Positions 51,825-59,743 of a stretch of 64,000 nucleotides of DNA are shown here, in pieces. The notes beneath the pieces are model-generated. The model did not search any database. It had not been told where the DNA came from and saw nothing but the letters and a program-made list of their open reading frames with translations. This DNA is from Desulfospira sp963664655. GTDB lineage: Bacteria; Desulfobacterota; Desulfobacteria; Desulfobacterales; Desulfobacteraceae. The stretch lies in NCBI GenBank assembly GCA_963664655.2, contig CAXXHM010000001.1, forward strand, positions 372,001 through 436,000, given 5' to 3'. Numbering within the stretch: position 1 is the stretch's first letter; every line of letters starts with the position of its first letter. Made by a program: the position numbers and the translations under genes.

Positions 51825-52484
51825 ATGAAATGTGTCATATTTGCAGGCGGAAGCTTTGGCCGGGATCAGGCCGGAGACCGGACAATCCACAGCCATCTGG
51901 AAACGGCGGACCTGATCATTGCCGCTGACAGCGGTGCCGGCCATCTAAAAAAACTCAACCTTTTTCCTCATTTCATCCTGGGGGATCTGGATTCCATTGA
52001 TCCGGCCACCCTTGAATATTTTGAAGGCCAAAGGGTCCCCTTTATCCGTTACCCCAGTAAAAAAGACAAGACCGACACAGATCTGTGCGTGGACTTTGCG
52101 CTGAAAAAAAACGCATCCGACATTACCCTGGCCGGTTCAACAGGCCACCGGATGGACCATACCCTGGCCAATATTTTTCTTCTTCGCCGGCTGGCGGATC
52201 TTAAAATTCCGGCCCGGATCATTGACGGGCACAATGAAATTTACCTGATGCATTCTTCATTGACAACCTCCCTGGAAATCAAAGGGCGGCCCAACGAATT
52301 TTTATCGGTTATTCCCATTTCAGAAACTGTGGAGGGGGTGACCTTAAAAGGGCTGGCATATCCTTTGGATAACCATACCATCCCCTTGGGGTCATCCCTT
52401 GGGATCAGCAACTGCTTTAAGGATGAATCGGCTGTGGTCACCATCAAAAAAGGATGCCTGGTGGTCACAAAATCCAGGGATTAA
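51825..52484 (+). CDS. thiN: Thiamine pyrophosphokinase
   Basis: 219 aa. MKCVIFAGGSFGRDQ, LIIAADSGAGHLKKLNLFPH, the conserved ILGDLDSID, YPSKKDKTDTDLCVDFAL and the late TLKGLAYPLDNHTIPLGSSLGISN match thiamine pyrophosphokinase. It turns thiamine into its diphosphate with ATP. There is no clear ribosome binding site near the ATG. The gene is preceded by the polypyrimidine array. Confidence 0.9.
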   Translation: MKCVIFAGGSFGRDQAGDRTIHSHLETADLIIAADSGAGHLKKLNLFPHFILGDLDSIDPATLEYFEGQRVPFIRYPSKKDKTDTDLCVDFALKKNASDITLAGSTGHRMDHTLANIFLLRRLADLKIPARIIDGHNEIYLMHSSLTTSLEIKGRPNEFLSVIPISETVEGVTLKGLAYPLDNHTIPLGSSLGISNCFKDESAVVTIKKGCLVVTKSRD

Positions 52485-52499
52485 ACACAGCCGATATTG

Positions 52500-52557
52500 C
52501 ACAGCTATGAGCCGTGAGCTGTCAACTATGGGCTATCCACTGTCAGCTGTTTACCAC
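52500..52557. repeat. GAGCTGT/CAGCTGT heptamer-like repeats
   Basis: CAGCTATGAGCCGTGAGCTG, TCAACTATGGGCTATCC, ACTGTCAGCTGTTT: degenerate TTAGCTG-type units between convergent genes. Confidence 0.45.
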
Positions 52558-52562
52558 TGCGC

Positions 52563-53402
52563 CTATTCCTTTGGCTCTTCTTCCCCTTCTTCCCCCTCCT
52601 CCCCGGGCGGCGGCGTCTGGGCTACGGTATGTTCAACCAGGAACTCCTCAACTTTTTCATAACTGGTGGTGACAATGACATGTTCAATTTTAATGTCTTT
52701 TACCACCCCTTCCATATAGGGGTTTACAACATTAATCAGTTTGGCCTTCTGTACCTCTAACCGGTCAAAGTCCTTGATGTCATTGTAGATCAGTGAGCTT
52801 AAAAATACCGTTATCGCCTCCATGGCCCTGGGGTGAAGCAAGGGCATTTCCTGCCCCGGCATCAGCTCGTTGAGAAGCAGTTCCATTTTCAGGCAAAGAT
52901 ACCGGTCTTCGGTGTTGGAGCTGATCTTGTTCAGGTTCACGGCAATGGGGTCAAGGGAGATGGCGGTTGCTGAATTTTCTCCGCCTTTGCCGGATTTGGA
53001 AAGGGTTTTCTGCCATTCCTCCACCCGGCCGTTTTCCCCTTTAAGGGTCATTCTGGAATCCTCAATCTGAACGATTTCAAAAATATTGGTGGTATTTTTC
53101 TCCCATACCTTTTCAATATTGGATTCCGTTACAGTGAACACAATCTGCTTGTCGCTGATGTGCCAGGTCCCTTTGGCACTGCCTTTGGCGGCCACAATTT
53201 TCTCAGTGGCATCGGCAATCCTCACCGAGGACTGCCATTGTCCCTGGGGGCTTACGATCAGCAGAATATAGGTCCTGCTCCTGAGCTGAAACCAGTTTCC
53301 CAGAACCTGCTCTTCCTGGGCAACGGTTTTTTCACCGTCACCGCCGCCGCATCCGGCTTGGATAAACAAAAGGCACAATAAAAAAACAGACATATATCGC
53401 AT
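52563..53402 (-). CDS. Lipoprotein with FliL-like domain
   Basis: 279 aa. Lipobox at LFIQAGC (Cys about 18). Residues 30-140 look like a lipocalin-type beta domain (GNWFQLRSRTYILLIVSPQG, GTWHISDKQIVFTVTES). Residues about 150-255 resemble FliL: DPIAVNLNKISSNTEDRYL, KMELLLN, AITVFLSSLIYNDIKDFD and VVNPYMEGVVKDIKIEHVIV. The tail is Glu-rich (EEGEEGEEEPKE). FliL stabilises the flagellar stator in the membrane; here no flagellar genes are near. A stator-like or envelope role is inferred. Confidence 0.68.
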   Translation of the reverse strand: MRYMSVFLLCLLFIQAGCGGGDGEKTVAQEEQVLGNWFQLRSRTYILLIVSPQGQWQSSVRIADATEKIVAAKGSAKGTWHISDKQIVFTVTESNIEKVWEKNTTNIFEIVQIEDSRMTLKGENGRVEEWQKTLSKSGKGGENSATAISLDPIAVNLNKISSNTEDRYLCLKMELLLNELMPGQEMPLLHPRAMEAITVFLSSLIYNDIKDFDRLEVQKAKLINVVNPYMEGVVKDIKIEHVIVTTSYEKVEEFLVEHTVAQTPPPGEEGEEGEEEPKE

Positions 53403-53475
53403 GAGAAATATCCTGATAATGAAGGTTCAAGATCTAGGAGAAGCTACCATGAAGCAAGGATACTGGTCAACCCAT

Positions 53476-53514
53476 AAAAAAGGCGCCCCGATCACCGTCA
53501 GGACGCCTTTTTTA
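53476..53514. terminator. Bidirectional rho-independent terminator
   Basis: AAAAAAGGCG.CC and a distant GG.ACGCCTTTTTT pair in a stem, with A and T runs on either side. It probably ends the minus-strand selenoprotein gene. Confidence 0.7.
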
Positions 53515-53600
53515 TTAGCTTTTAGCTATTAGCTGTCAGCTTTTGACTGATAGCTGCCGGCCTTTGGGCCAACGGCCAATGGCTGAAAGCCAACGGCTTT
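53515..53600. repeat. TTAGC-type and GCCAACGG repeats
   Basis: TTAGCTTTTAGCTATTAGC, then GGGCCAACGGCCAATGGC and GCCAACGGC: degenerate heptamers directly after the stop of the selenoprotein gene. Confidence 0.55.
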
Positions 53601-53603
53601 TTT

Positions 53604-53921
53604 TTATGATGAACTGCAACCGCCGGAACTGCAGCCGGAACAGCCGGACTGGCCAAGGTCAATATTTGAATCCAGGCTGAAGCCCATCCCTGTAAAATCA
53701 ATTTTAATGGTCTGGGCTTTTTCCATAAAATCCTTTTCAACAACGAACTTATGGCCCTTAACGTCAAAGGTGTCATCCGTATTTCTAGGCTCATCCAGAG
53801 CCATGGCAAGAGAGGGGCCCCCTCAGCCGCCGGAATTGAGAAAGATCCGTATGGGGGACGGCGCTTTTCCCTGGAAATAATCGTCAATCTGCGTTTTGGC
53901 AGAATCGGTTAATTCAATCAT
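53604..53921 (-). CDS. HesB/IscA-like selenoprotein (UGA read as Sec at residue 33)
   Basis: A continuous minus-strand frame runs from ATG at 53921 to TAA at 53604 if the TGA at 53823-53825 is read through; length 105 aa. The sequence around it is IFLNSGG-U-GGPSLAMALDEP. In HesB/IscA-like proteins this place is a conserved Cys (SGGCGGPS). Reading frame, codon use and homology continue on both sides. A hairpin GGCTC-TGGAT-GAGCC lies 20 bases after the TGA (53788-53802). The C-terminus is Cys/Ser-rich (QSGCSGCSSGGCSSS), as in small HesB relatives. AAGGAGA is upstream of the ATG. Function is probably redox or Fe-S linked. selB at 36.8 kb supports Sec decoding. A plain gene caller would see only a 66-aa fragment. 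Confidence 0.85.
53788..53802 (-). promoter_or_regulatory. Candidate bacterial SECIS hairpin
   Basis: GGCUC-UGGAU-GAGCC, 5-bp stem, loop with G at its second and third base, starting 20 bases after the UGA within the coding region. This matches the general form of bacterial SECIS elements (stem-loop shortly downstream of the UGA, G near the start of the loop). Not tested by folding. Confidence 0.55.
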
Positions 53922-54100
53922 GGTGTTTGGTCTCCTTATGCTTTAATTTTTCACCAGCCTGCTTTCTCTTTCAATACCTTCACTCTAAACACGGTCACAG
54001 GGCCTGTCAATGCCGCCCGAAACTGACGCGCACAAAATAATTGACAATCTATAAATGAAGGCTGATAATAAAAAATTAAATTTTTCTTTCAACGATTCCA

Positions 54101-55165
54101 ATGAAATTATCCGTTCCTTACATACCTGACCCGGATTATGAAGGGTTTTTGCTGGACAGAATTTCTTTTCTGGATTCCATTTATTTTGCCCTTCACTCAG
54201 GGCCGATTCTGGATTCACGGGTGAGATTCTCCTCTTTGAGCATCCGGCAGCTTGCCCGGGGGCTGCTGCCCTTTGGCCATGTCAAAAAATACGCCCTGCT
54301 CAATGGCCGGTTTATCCCGCCCCGCCTTTACCACGACCGGTCTTTTGCCCAAGATCTTTTGGACACTTTAACCGTCCTGTACGACACCTGCGGACTTGAC
54401 GGCATTGTGGTTGTTGACGTTTACCTGTTGCAGGCATTAGATCAAACCGGCCACCGCCTGGTCCCTTTAATCGAGGCCGTGCCCGGAGTCAACCTGATGA
54501 TGGACTGTCCCCCAAAAATCTTTTCCGTGCTGGAGGCCATTGAACAAACCCGGTTTAGGATGCCCCGAAAAATTGTGGCTGACCGTTCTTTAAACCGGGA
54601 GGCTGAAACTCTCTCCCACGTGAACAAACGTGTTAAATCGGTTTTCCCGGACATCACCATTGAGCTTCTGGCCAACGAGGGGTGCCTATACCAGTGTCCG
54701 TTTAAACCGGCCCATGATGCTCATATCTCCCTTGCCAACGCCGGCCTTGCCCGGGAAGGAACCCATAAGCTCAACCAGGCATTCGGGTGCCACAACACCT
54801 TTTATCACCACCCCCACAAATTTTTGACATCGCCCTTTATCCGGCCCGAAGACCTGCACCATTACGAAGGGCTTGCCGATACCATTAAAATCTGCGGCAG
54901 AACCCTTGGCCCCTCTTTTTTAAAGCAGGCGGTCACGGCCTATATGGACCAAAGCTTTGACGGCAACCTGCCCGAACTCATGGACACAACCCATTTTTTG
55001 TCCCGGCGGTTCGTACTCAACAACAAAGACCTTGGCCCTGATTTTTTTAAAATGGTGACCAGCTGTACAAAAAACTGCAAATGGTGTACCCTGTGTCCAG
55101 ATCTATTTTCAAACACAGCCAAACTATTAAGCCCGACCATACCCCTTTACGAGGACTGCCAATGA
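54101..55165 (+). CDS. U32-peptidase-like protein with C-terminal Cys cluster
   Basis: 354 aa, soluble. Middle parts such as LIEAVPGVNLMMDCPPKIF, ELLANEGCLYQCPFKPAHDAH resemble the U32 peptidase/tRNA or ubiquinone hydroxylation helper group (YegQ/UbiU-like), in which LANEGCLYxCP is a Cys motif. The C-terminus has SCTKNCKWCTLCPDLF, another Cys-rich cluster, so a 4Fe-4S centre is likely. Ends in an ATGA overlap with galE. I cannot name a substrate. Confidence 0.65.
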   Translation: MKLSVPYIPDPDYEGFLLDRISFLDSIYFALHSGPILDSRVRFSSLSIRQLARGLLPFGHVKKYALLNGRFIPPRLYHDRSFAQDLLDTLTVLYDTCGLDGIVVVDVYLLQALDQTGHRLVPLIEAVPGVNLMMDCPPKIFSVLEAIEQTRFRMPRKIVADRSLNREAETLSHVNKRVKSVFPDITIELLANEGCLYQCPFKPAHDAHISLANAGLAREGTHKLNQAFGCHNTFYHHPHKFLTSPFIRPEDLHHYEGLADTIKICGRTLGPSFLKQAVTAYMDQSFDGNLPELMDTTHFLSRRFVLNNKDLGPDFFKMVTSCTKNCKWCTLCPDLFSNTAKLLSPTIPLYEDCQ

Positions 55166-56178
55166 AAATACTTGTTACCGGAGGGGCCGGTTATATCGGC
55201 TCCCACACCTGTGTTGAACTTCTCAATGAAAATTATGAGGTAGTGGTTATCGACAACCTGTGCAACAGTTCGGAAGAATCGTTAAACCGGGTTAAAAAAA
55301 TAACGGGAAAAGACCTGGTATTTTACAAAACCGATCTTCTGGACAAGGATGGGCTGATCCCCATCTTCCGGGACCATGAAGTTGACGCGGTCATCCATTT
55401 CGCCGGTCTTAAAGCGGTCGGGGAGTCGGTGGACATCCCGCTGACCTATTTTCACAACAACATCACCGGAACCTTAAACCTGCTTGAGGTCATGGCCGCC
55501 GCCAATGTGAAAAATATGGTATTTTCGTCATCGGCAACCGTATACGGGGACCCGGCATCCCTGCCCATAAAGGAGGATTTCCCCTTAAGCGTGACCAACC
55601 CCTACGGCCGGACCAAGCTGATGATCGAAGAAATCCTCAAGGATCTTTATGTATCGGACAATGAATGGAATATTGCCCTTCTCCGGTATTTTAACCCTGT
55701 GGGGGCCCACGAATCCGGTACCATTGGGGAAGATCCCAACGGCATCCCCAACAACCTGATGCCCTATATCGCAAAGGTCGCCATCGGGGCCCTTGACCGG
55801 CTCAGCGTTTTCGGCAATGACTACCACACCCCGGACGGCACCGGGGTCAGGGATTTTATCCATGTGGTGGACCTGGCACAAGGCCACATTAAGACCCTTC
55901 CCAAACTGTTCACCAATCCCGGGGTGGTGACCTATAATTTAGGAACCGGAAACGGTTTTTCCGTTCTTGAAATGGTCAGGGGGTTTGAAAAGGCCTCCGG
56001 CCAAAAGGTCTCTTATCAGATAACGGCCCGGCGGCCCGGGGATATTGCGGCATGTTACGCAGACCCGTCCAAAGCCAAAGAAGAACTGGGCTGGACAGCC
56101 CGAAAAACCCTTGAAGATATGTGCAAGGACACCTGGAACTGGCAAAAAAACAACCCGGACGGGTTTGGTTCACCCTAA
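55162..56178 (+). CDS. galE: UDP-glucose 4-epimerase
   Basis: 338 aa from the ATG at 55162 (overlaps the previous stop). NAD-binding GGAGYIGSHTCVELL at the start; IHFAGLKAVGESV; catalytic SSSATVYG and YGRTK (Tyr-xxx-Lys); YFNPVGAH; GDIAACYADPSKAKEELGW. Interconverts UDP-glucose and UDP-galactose, feeding LPS and polysaccharide synthesis. The longer open frame upstream is not needed. Confidence 0.95.
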   Translation: MKILVTGGAGYIGSHTCVELLNENYEVVVIDNLCNSSEESLNRVKKITGKDLVFYKTDLLDKDGLIPIFRDHEVDAVIHFAGLKAVGESVDIPLTYFHNNITGTLNLLEVMAAANVKNMVFSSSATVYGDPASLPIKEDFPLSVTNPYGRTKLMIEEILKDLYVSDNEWNIALLRYFNPVGAHESGTIGEDPNGIPNNLMPYIAKVAIGALDRLSVFGNDYHTPDGTGVRDFIHVVDLAQGHIKTLPKLFTNPGVVTYNLGTGNGFSVLEMVRGFEKASGQKVSYQITARRPGDIAACYADPSKAKEELGWTARKTLEDMCKDTWNWQKNNPDGFGSP

Positions 56179-56197
56179 TTGAATTTAGGAGAAAAAT

Positions 56198-57877
56198 ATG
56201 GAAAAAAATCTGGCGGAGCTGGAAAAGCTGATTAAAGATGCAAACATTGAAGCGGCATCGGAAAGTATTGGCCGCCTGATGACAGGCCCGGATGATGACA
56301 AGCAGCGCGTGATGGAAATGCTGGCCCTGACCCCGGACAAAACAGCTCTGAATCTGCTGGATTATCTGTTTGAAAAAGATGTGCTGGACCCCGGGACAGC
56401 CGCCCCCCTGTTTCAGCTGGTCCTGGACCGGGCCCATCTTCATTTTCCCTTTGTCCTGATTCTGTTGCGGCACGGGGGCAGGCAAAGGGCACTTGCGGCG
56501 GTTTCCCTGCTGCGGCATGTCATGGGCCGGGAAACCAATACCGACATCCTGGCCGAAATCATTAAAAACGCCGGCTTAAACAAGCTGGAAAAACTCACCG
56601 ATGATATCGCCGAATTCATATTTTATGATGATCCAAAGCTCAAATCCTATGCTGTCCAGGCCCTGGAACGGATCGGGACCGACCGGGCCCTGGACCGGCT
56701 TCAAAAAATCGCCGAAACCAGCAAGTGTGACCAGGATGTGCTGGATGCCGTCCACCTGCTCAAAACCAATGCCCAGCAAGGACAGCTTTTAATTACCCCG
56801 GAAGACCCTGAACCAGAACCGCCGGTTCAGGCGGAACCGGCCGACGAAGCACTGCCGGATGGGGCAAAGCCCTCCTTTGAAGACCAGCTTGAACTCTTAT
56901 CTTCCAGCGACGTGACCCAGCGCTACCAGGCCTTTAACTATTTTTCCATGCGAAGCGAGGACGTGGCCAGGGCCCTGTCTGAGTGCCTAGACACGGATAA
57001 TGAAGACCTGATGGTATCCCTGCTCTGGCTTGCCACCGTCACCATTCCCAATGATGCGGTCCAGGACCTGTTTTCCATTATCTCCAACGGGCCGGCGGAC
57101 AACCGGATTAAATTTTGTGCATACGCCGCCCTGGGTGCTTATCCCCGGCTTGATTCGGCCGCTATCTTAACAAAGGGCATCACGGAACCGGCGGCCTATG
57201 TCCGGGTGGCGGTGATCAAAGCCCTTGAAAAACACTGCTCAGACTATGTGGTGGCGGAAATCCGGCAAAAGATTGAATCCGGTACCAAATCCGGTGAGGA
57301 GCTGGTGCGGACTATCCTGGATGTCAGGGCCGAACGTCTTATCCAGGCCCTTTTAAAATCAGACACCTTTTCCTATATCGCCTCCAATTACCTTGAAACC
57401 AAAGCCTCCCCGGCAGCACTGGATACCTATATCCGAATTCTTGAAGACCGGAACTTAAAGTCTACGGTCAAACGATTTCAAAAAATCAGGGATGACAAAG
57501 CCGTCGGCCCCAAACCCCTGGTCATGGTGGTCTGTCCGGCCCCGCCTTATCTGGAGGTTTACGGCAGACGCATTCATACCTGCGGTTTTGAGGCCGTCCT
57601 CCACACCGGCACCCAGGAGGCTTTCGAAGACCTCATGAACCGGAAGCCTTCGGCCCTGATCTGCTGTGTGATGCTCAACAACATGAGCTGTATTGATTTT
57701 GTCAAAGAAGCCCGGCAGGTATACAGCGCAGACGAACTGCCCATTATTGTTTCATCCCTGCTTAAAGATTTCTGCGTTGAAAAAGACCAGGAAAAGGCGA
57801 AAACGGCCGGGATAACGGCGGTTGTGGAATTCCCGGCCAACCCGGCACAAATCAAGTCCTGGGTAAACGCCGGTTGA
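56198..57877 (+). CDS. HEAT-like repeat protein with C-terminal pseudo-receiver domain
   Basis: 559 aa. Residues 1 to about 200 and 220 to 420 are helical with HEAT-like repeats (LKSYAVQALERIGTDRALDRL, KFCAYAALGAYPRLDSAAIL, AYVRVAVIKALEKH), joined by an acidic Pro-rich linker (EDPEPEPPVQAEPADEA). The last 125 residues look like a receiver (PLVMVVCPAPPYLEVYGRRI...LICCVMLNNMSCIDF...LPIIVSSLLKD). The acidic pair is replaced by CPAP and the phosphorylatable Asp is missing, so it is a pseudo-receiver. Ribosome binding site TAGGAG. Its stop overlaps the next gene's start. Confidence 0.75.
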   Translation: MEKNLAELEKLIKDANIEAASESIGRLMTGPDDDKQRVMEMLALTPDKTALNLLDYLFEKDVLDPGTAAPLFQLVLDRAHLHFPFVLILLRHGGRQRALAAVSLLRHVMGRETNTDILAEIIKNAGLNKLEKLTDDIAEFIFYDDPKLKSYAVQALERIGTDRALDRLQKIAETSKCDQDVLDAVHLLKTNAQQGQLLITPEDPEPEPPVQAEPADEALPDGAKPSFEDQLELLSSSDVTQRYQAFNYFSMRSEDVARALSECLDTDNEDLMVSLLWLATVTIPNDAVQDLFSIISNGPADNRIKFCAYAALGAYPRLDSAAILTKGITEPAAYVRVAVIKALEKHCSDYVVAEIRQKIESGTKSGEELVRTILDVRAERLIQALLKSDTFSYIASNYLETKASPAALDTYIRILEDRNLKSTVKRFQKIRDDKAVGPKPLVMVVCPAPPYLEVYGRRIHTCGFEAVLHTGTQEAFEDLMNRKPSALICCVMLNNMSCIDFVKEARQVYSADELPIIVSSLLKDFCVEKDQEKAKTAGITAVVEFPANPAQIKSWVNAG

Positions 57878-58650
57878 AACCTATTGCCATAGGCGCGAGG
57901 CTTCAGGAATGCCCCCAAATCCTGACCCTGGGATTCAAGCCCGATTTCTTAAGCTACACGCCCGAAGAAAGGGAGCTGCTGCTGGCCGCCCCTAAAATTT
58001 TTTATCCCACGGCATTTTATGCAGACCTGTTTAATGCCATGGGCAAACCCACTTTCCCGAGCTACCACACCTATAAGTTCGCCCAGGATAAAATCCGGCA
58101 GACCGCCATGTTTCAAATGCAGGGCATCCCCCACCCCCGGACCCGGGTTTTCTTTGCCCAAAAAACAGCCCGGCAAAAAATCGGCCGCCTTTTTTCATTT
58201 CCCTTTATCGCCAAAATCCCCAGGGGCTCGGCCCAGGGCCGGGGGGTATTTTTAATCCAGTCTGCCCAGGACCTGGACGCTTACCTCTCCCTTAAAGGTC
58301 CCTTCTATATCCAGGAATACCTTCCCTGTGACCGGGACATGCGCATTATCGTCATGGGCGGCCAGGCCGTGCTGTTCTATTGGCGGATCTCACAGGGCAA
58401 CAGCTTTAAAGCCAATGTTTCCCAGGGCGGGGCCATCCATTTTGCCCCCATCCCAAGGCCCGCCTTAGACCTTGCCCTTATCACGGCAAGGCGCTGCGGA
58501 TGGGATGATGTGGGCATTGACATCATCCAGTCCGGCAACAAATTTTATGTGTTGGAGGGAAACATGAAATACGGCACCAAGGGATTTCAAAAGGCCGGCA
58601 TTGATTATAAGCAGTTTCTTTGCCAGCTGATCCTGAAAGGACGGGTTTAA
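57874..58650 (+). CDS. ATP-grasp (RimK-like) ligase
   Basis: 258 aa. ATP-grasp core: KPTFPSYHTYKFAQDKIRQTAMFQ, FPFIAKIPRGSAQGRGVFLI (nucleotide lysine), FYIQEYLPCDRDMRIIVMG and VGIDIIQSGNKFYVLEGNMKYGTKGF (metal-binding Glu and Asn). RimK-like enzymes add amino acids or make peptide-like bonds. The TTG start overlaps the stop of the HEAT/pseudo-receiver gene (TTGA), so the two are translationally coupled and may work together. Confidence 0.85.
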   Translation: MKPIAIGARLQECPQILTLGFKPDFLSYTPEERELLLAAPKIFYPTAFYADLFNAMGKPTFPSYHTYKFAQDKIRQTAMFQMQGIPHPRTRVFFAQKTARQKIGRLFSFPFIAKIPRGSAQGRGVFLIQSAQDLDAYLSLKGPFYIQEYLPCDRDMRIIVMGGQAVLFYWRISQGNSFKANVSQGGAIHFAPIPRPALDLALITARRCGWDDVGIDIIQSGNKFYVLEGNMKYGTKGFQKAGIDYKQFLCQLILKGRV

Positions 58651-58704
58651 ACTGGGGGACTTGGGACTTGGGGGGGCTTTCCGGATGATCCTGATAGGAA
58701 GGGT

Positions 58705-59259
58705 TCAAAATATCCCGGAGTCCTGCTCATCTTCTTCCCATTCTTTAAGATAGGCTCTGGTGGCCGCATATTTTGATTTTCCGGCAGGTTTTAACAGCAC
58801 GTATCCCATGTTTTCAAGGTCTTCTTCCAGAAGGCTGAAAAATCCCTGTTCAATTTTTTCAGCCTCAGGCAGGTCCGTGTCCATATCATCCCCCATGGCC
58901 TGAACCTGTTCCTTAACCGCCAGGGTCAGGTACCCTTCAGGAACAAACGCCCGGCATTCCATGGCATTCCACTGTTCGGGGAAATTTTTTATTTTCCACG
59001 GGATCATGTTGCCGGGCCTTAAGATATCTTTTTTTTTCGGGTTGAACGCCGCCTCCGCAATGGCGATTTTTTGGCCGGTCTGCATCAGCGCCTTTAACAG
59101 GCCTTTGATATCATTGCCGAAAATCCACTCTTCGGGTTCCAGGAGAACCGGCGGATACTCGGCACTGGTCAGGGCATACCGGAACGGCCCCTGGTCTTTC
59201 CAGAATTTTTTAAACTCGGCACAATGGGTCAGGACACGCCGGGGGAACTCCTCTGTCAT
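58705..59259 (-). CDS. Protein of unknown function next to TerB-like gene
   Basis: 184 aa from the ATG at 59259, with AAGGAA six bases upstream; a longer frame would overlap the next gene. Soluble and acidic: WKDQGPFRYALTSAEYPPVLLEPEEWIFG, FFSLLEEDLENMGYVLLKP. No motif recognised. It starts 11 bases after the TerB-like stop, so they form a pair. Confidence 0.6.
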   Translation of the reverse strand: MTEEFPRRVLTHCAEFKKFWKDQGPFRYALTSAEYPPVLLEPEEWIFGNDIKGLLKALMQTGQKIAIAEAAFNPKKKDILRPGNMIPWKIKNFPEQWNAMECRAFVPEGYLTLAVKEQVQAMGDDMDTDLPEAEKIEQGFFSLLEEDLENMGYVLLKPAGKSKYAATRAYLKEWEEDEQDSGIF

Positions 59260-59269
59260 GGTTCTTTCC

Positions 59270-59725
59270 TTAAGACTTTGACAGCTGTTTTCGGGCCAGG
59301 AGTTTGGCATCAATCAGATCGCTGTGGCTTAAATTCAACAGGTCCGCGAGCCTGTGGGCAAAGTGGTCTTCGTGGGCTTCCAACTCCCCGTCCAGGAGAA
59401 TAATCCGCCAGACCGAGGTCATCAGGTCAATCTTTTGCTTCTCGCTGAACTGTTCGTTTAAAAACCGGGTATACCTGAAAAAGTTGACATGTTCCTTTCG
59501 CTCTTTATCCCGTTCGGCCAGCAGGTCATCAATCTCCTGGGGCGGCACCCGGTAGTTGGTTTCAAGGGTTTTGACCAGGTGGGCCTTTTCTTGTTTGCTG
59601 CACTGCCCGTCGGCAAAGGCCGCATCAAACAGCAGAACCGCCAGGGCCAGTTCAACGGAAAGGCTGTCCTGCTCGGGCAACTGGGTTTGATCGCCGCTGA
59701 TAATCTTTTTGATATATTCAAACAT
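59270..59725 (-). CDS. TerB-like protein
   Basis: 151 aa, all helical: LALAVLLFDAAFADGQCSKQEKAHL, LMTSVWRIILLDGELEAHEDHFAHRLADLL are the two acidic repeat pieces of the TerB fold. TerB is linked to tellurite resistance and stress systems in some bacteria, but many members stand alone. Pairs with the unknown gene downstream. Confidence 0.8.
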   Translation of the reverse strand: MFEYIKKIISGDQTQLPEQDSLSVELALAVLLFDAAFADGQCSKQEKAHLVKTLETNYRVPPQEIDDLLAERDKERKEHVNFFRYTRFLNEQFSEKQKIDLMTSVWRIILLDGELEAHEDHFAHRLADLLNLSHSDLIDAKLLARKQLSKS

Positions 59726-59743
59726 GTGGTGTTAAAATCCTTT

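Noticed and set aside
51476..51928. 150-aa plus-strand frame rich in Ser, Thr, Pro, Phe
   Set aside because: It is the translation of the polypyrimidine array and runs out of frame into thiN.
53604..53804. Stand-alone 66-aa protein starting MALDEPRNTDD
   Set aside because: It is the 3' part of the HesB-like gene after the in-frame TGA. The upstream part continues the same family in the same frame, so reading it as Sec is the better explanation.
53522..53887. 121-aa minus-strand open frame across the HesB-like region
   Set aside because: It is in a different frame, without family character, and arises only because the real frame holds a TGA.
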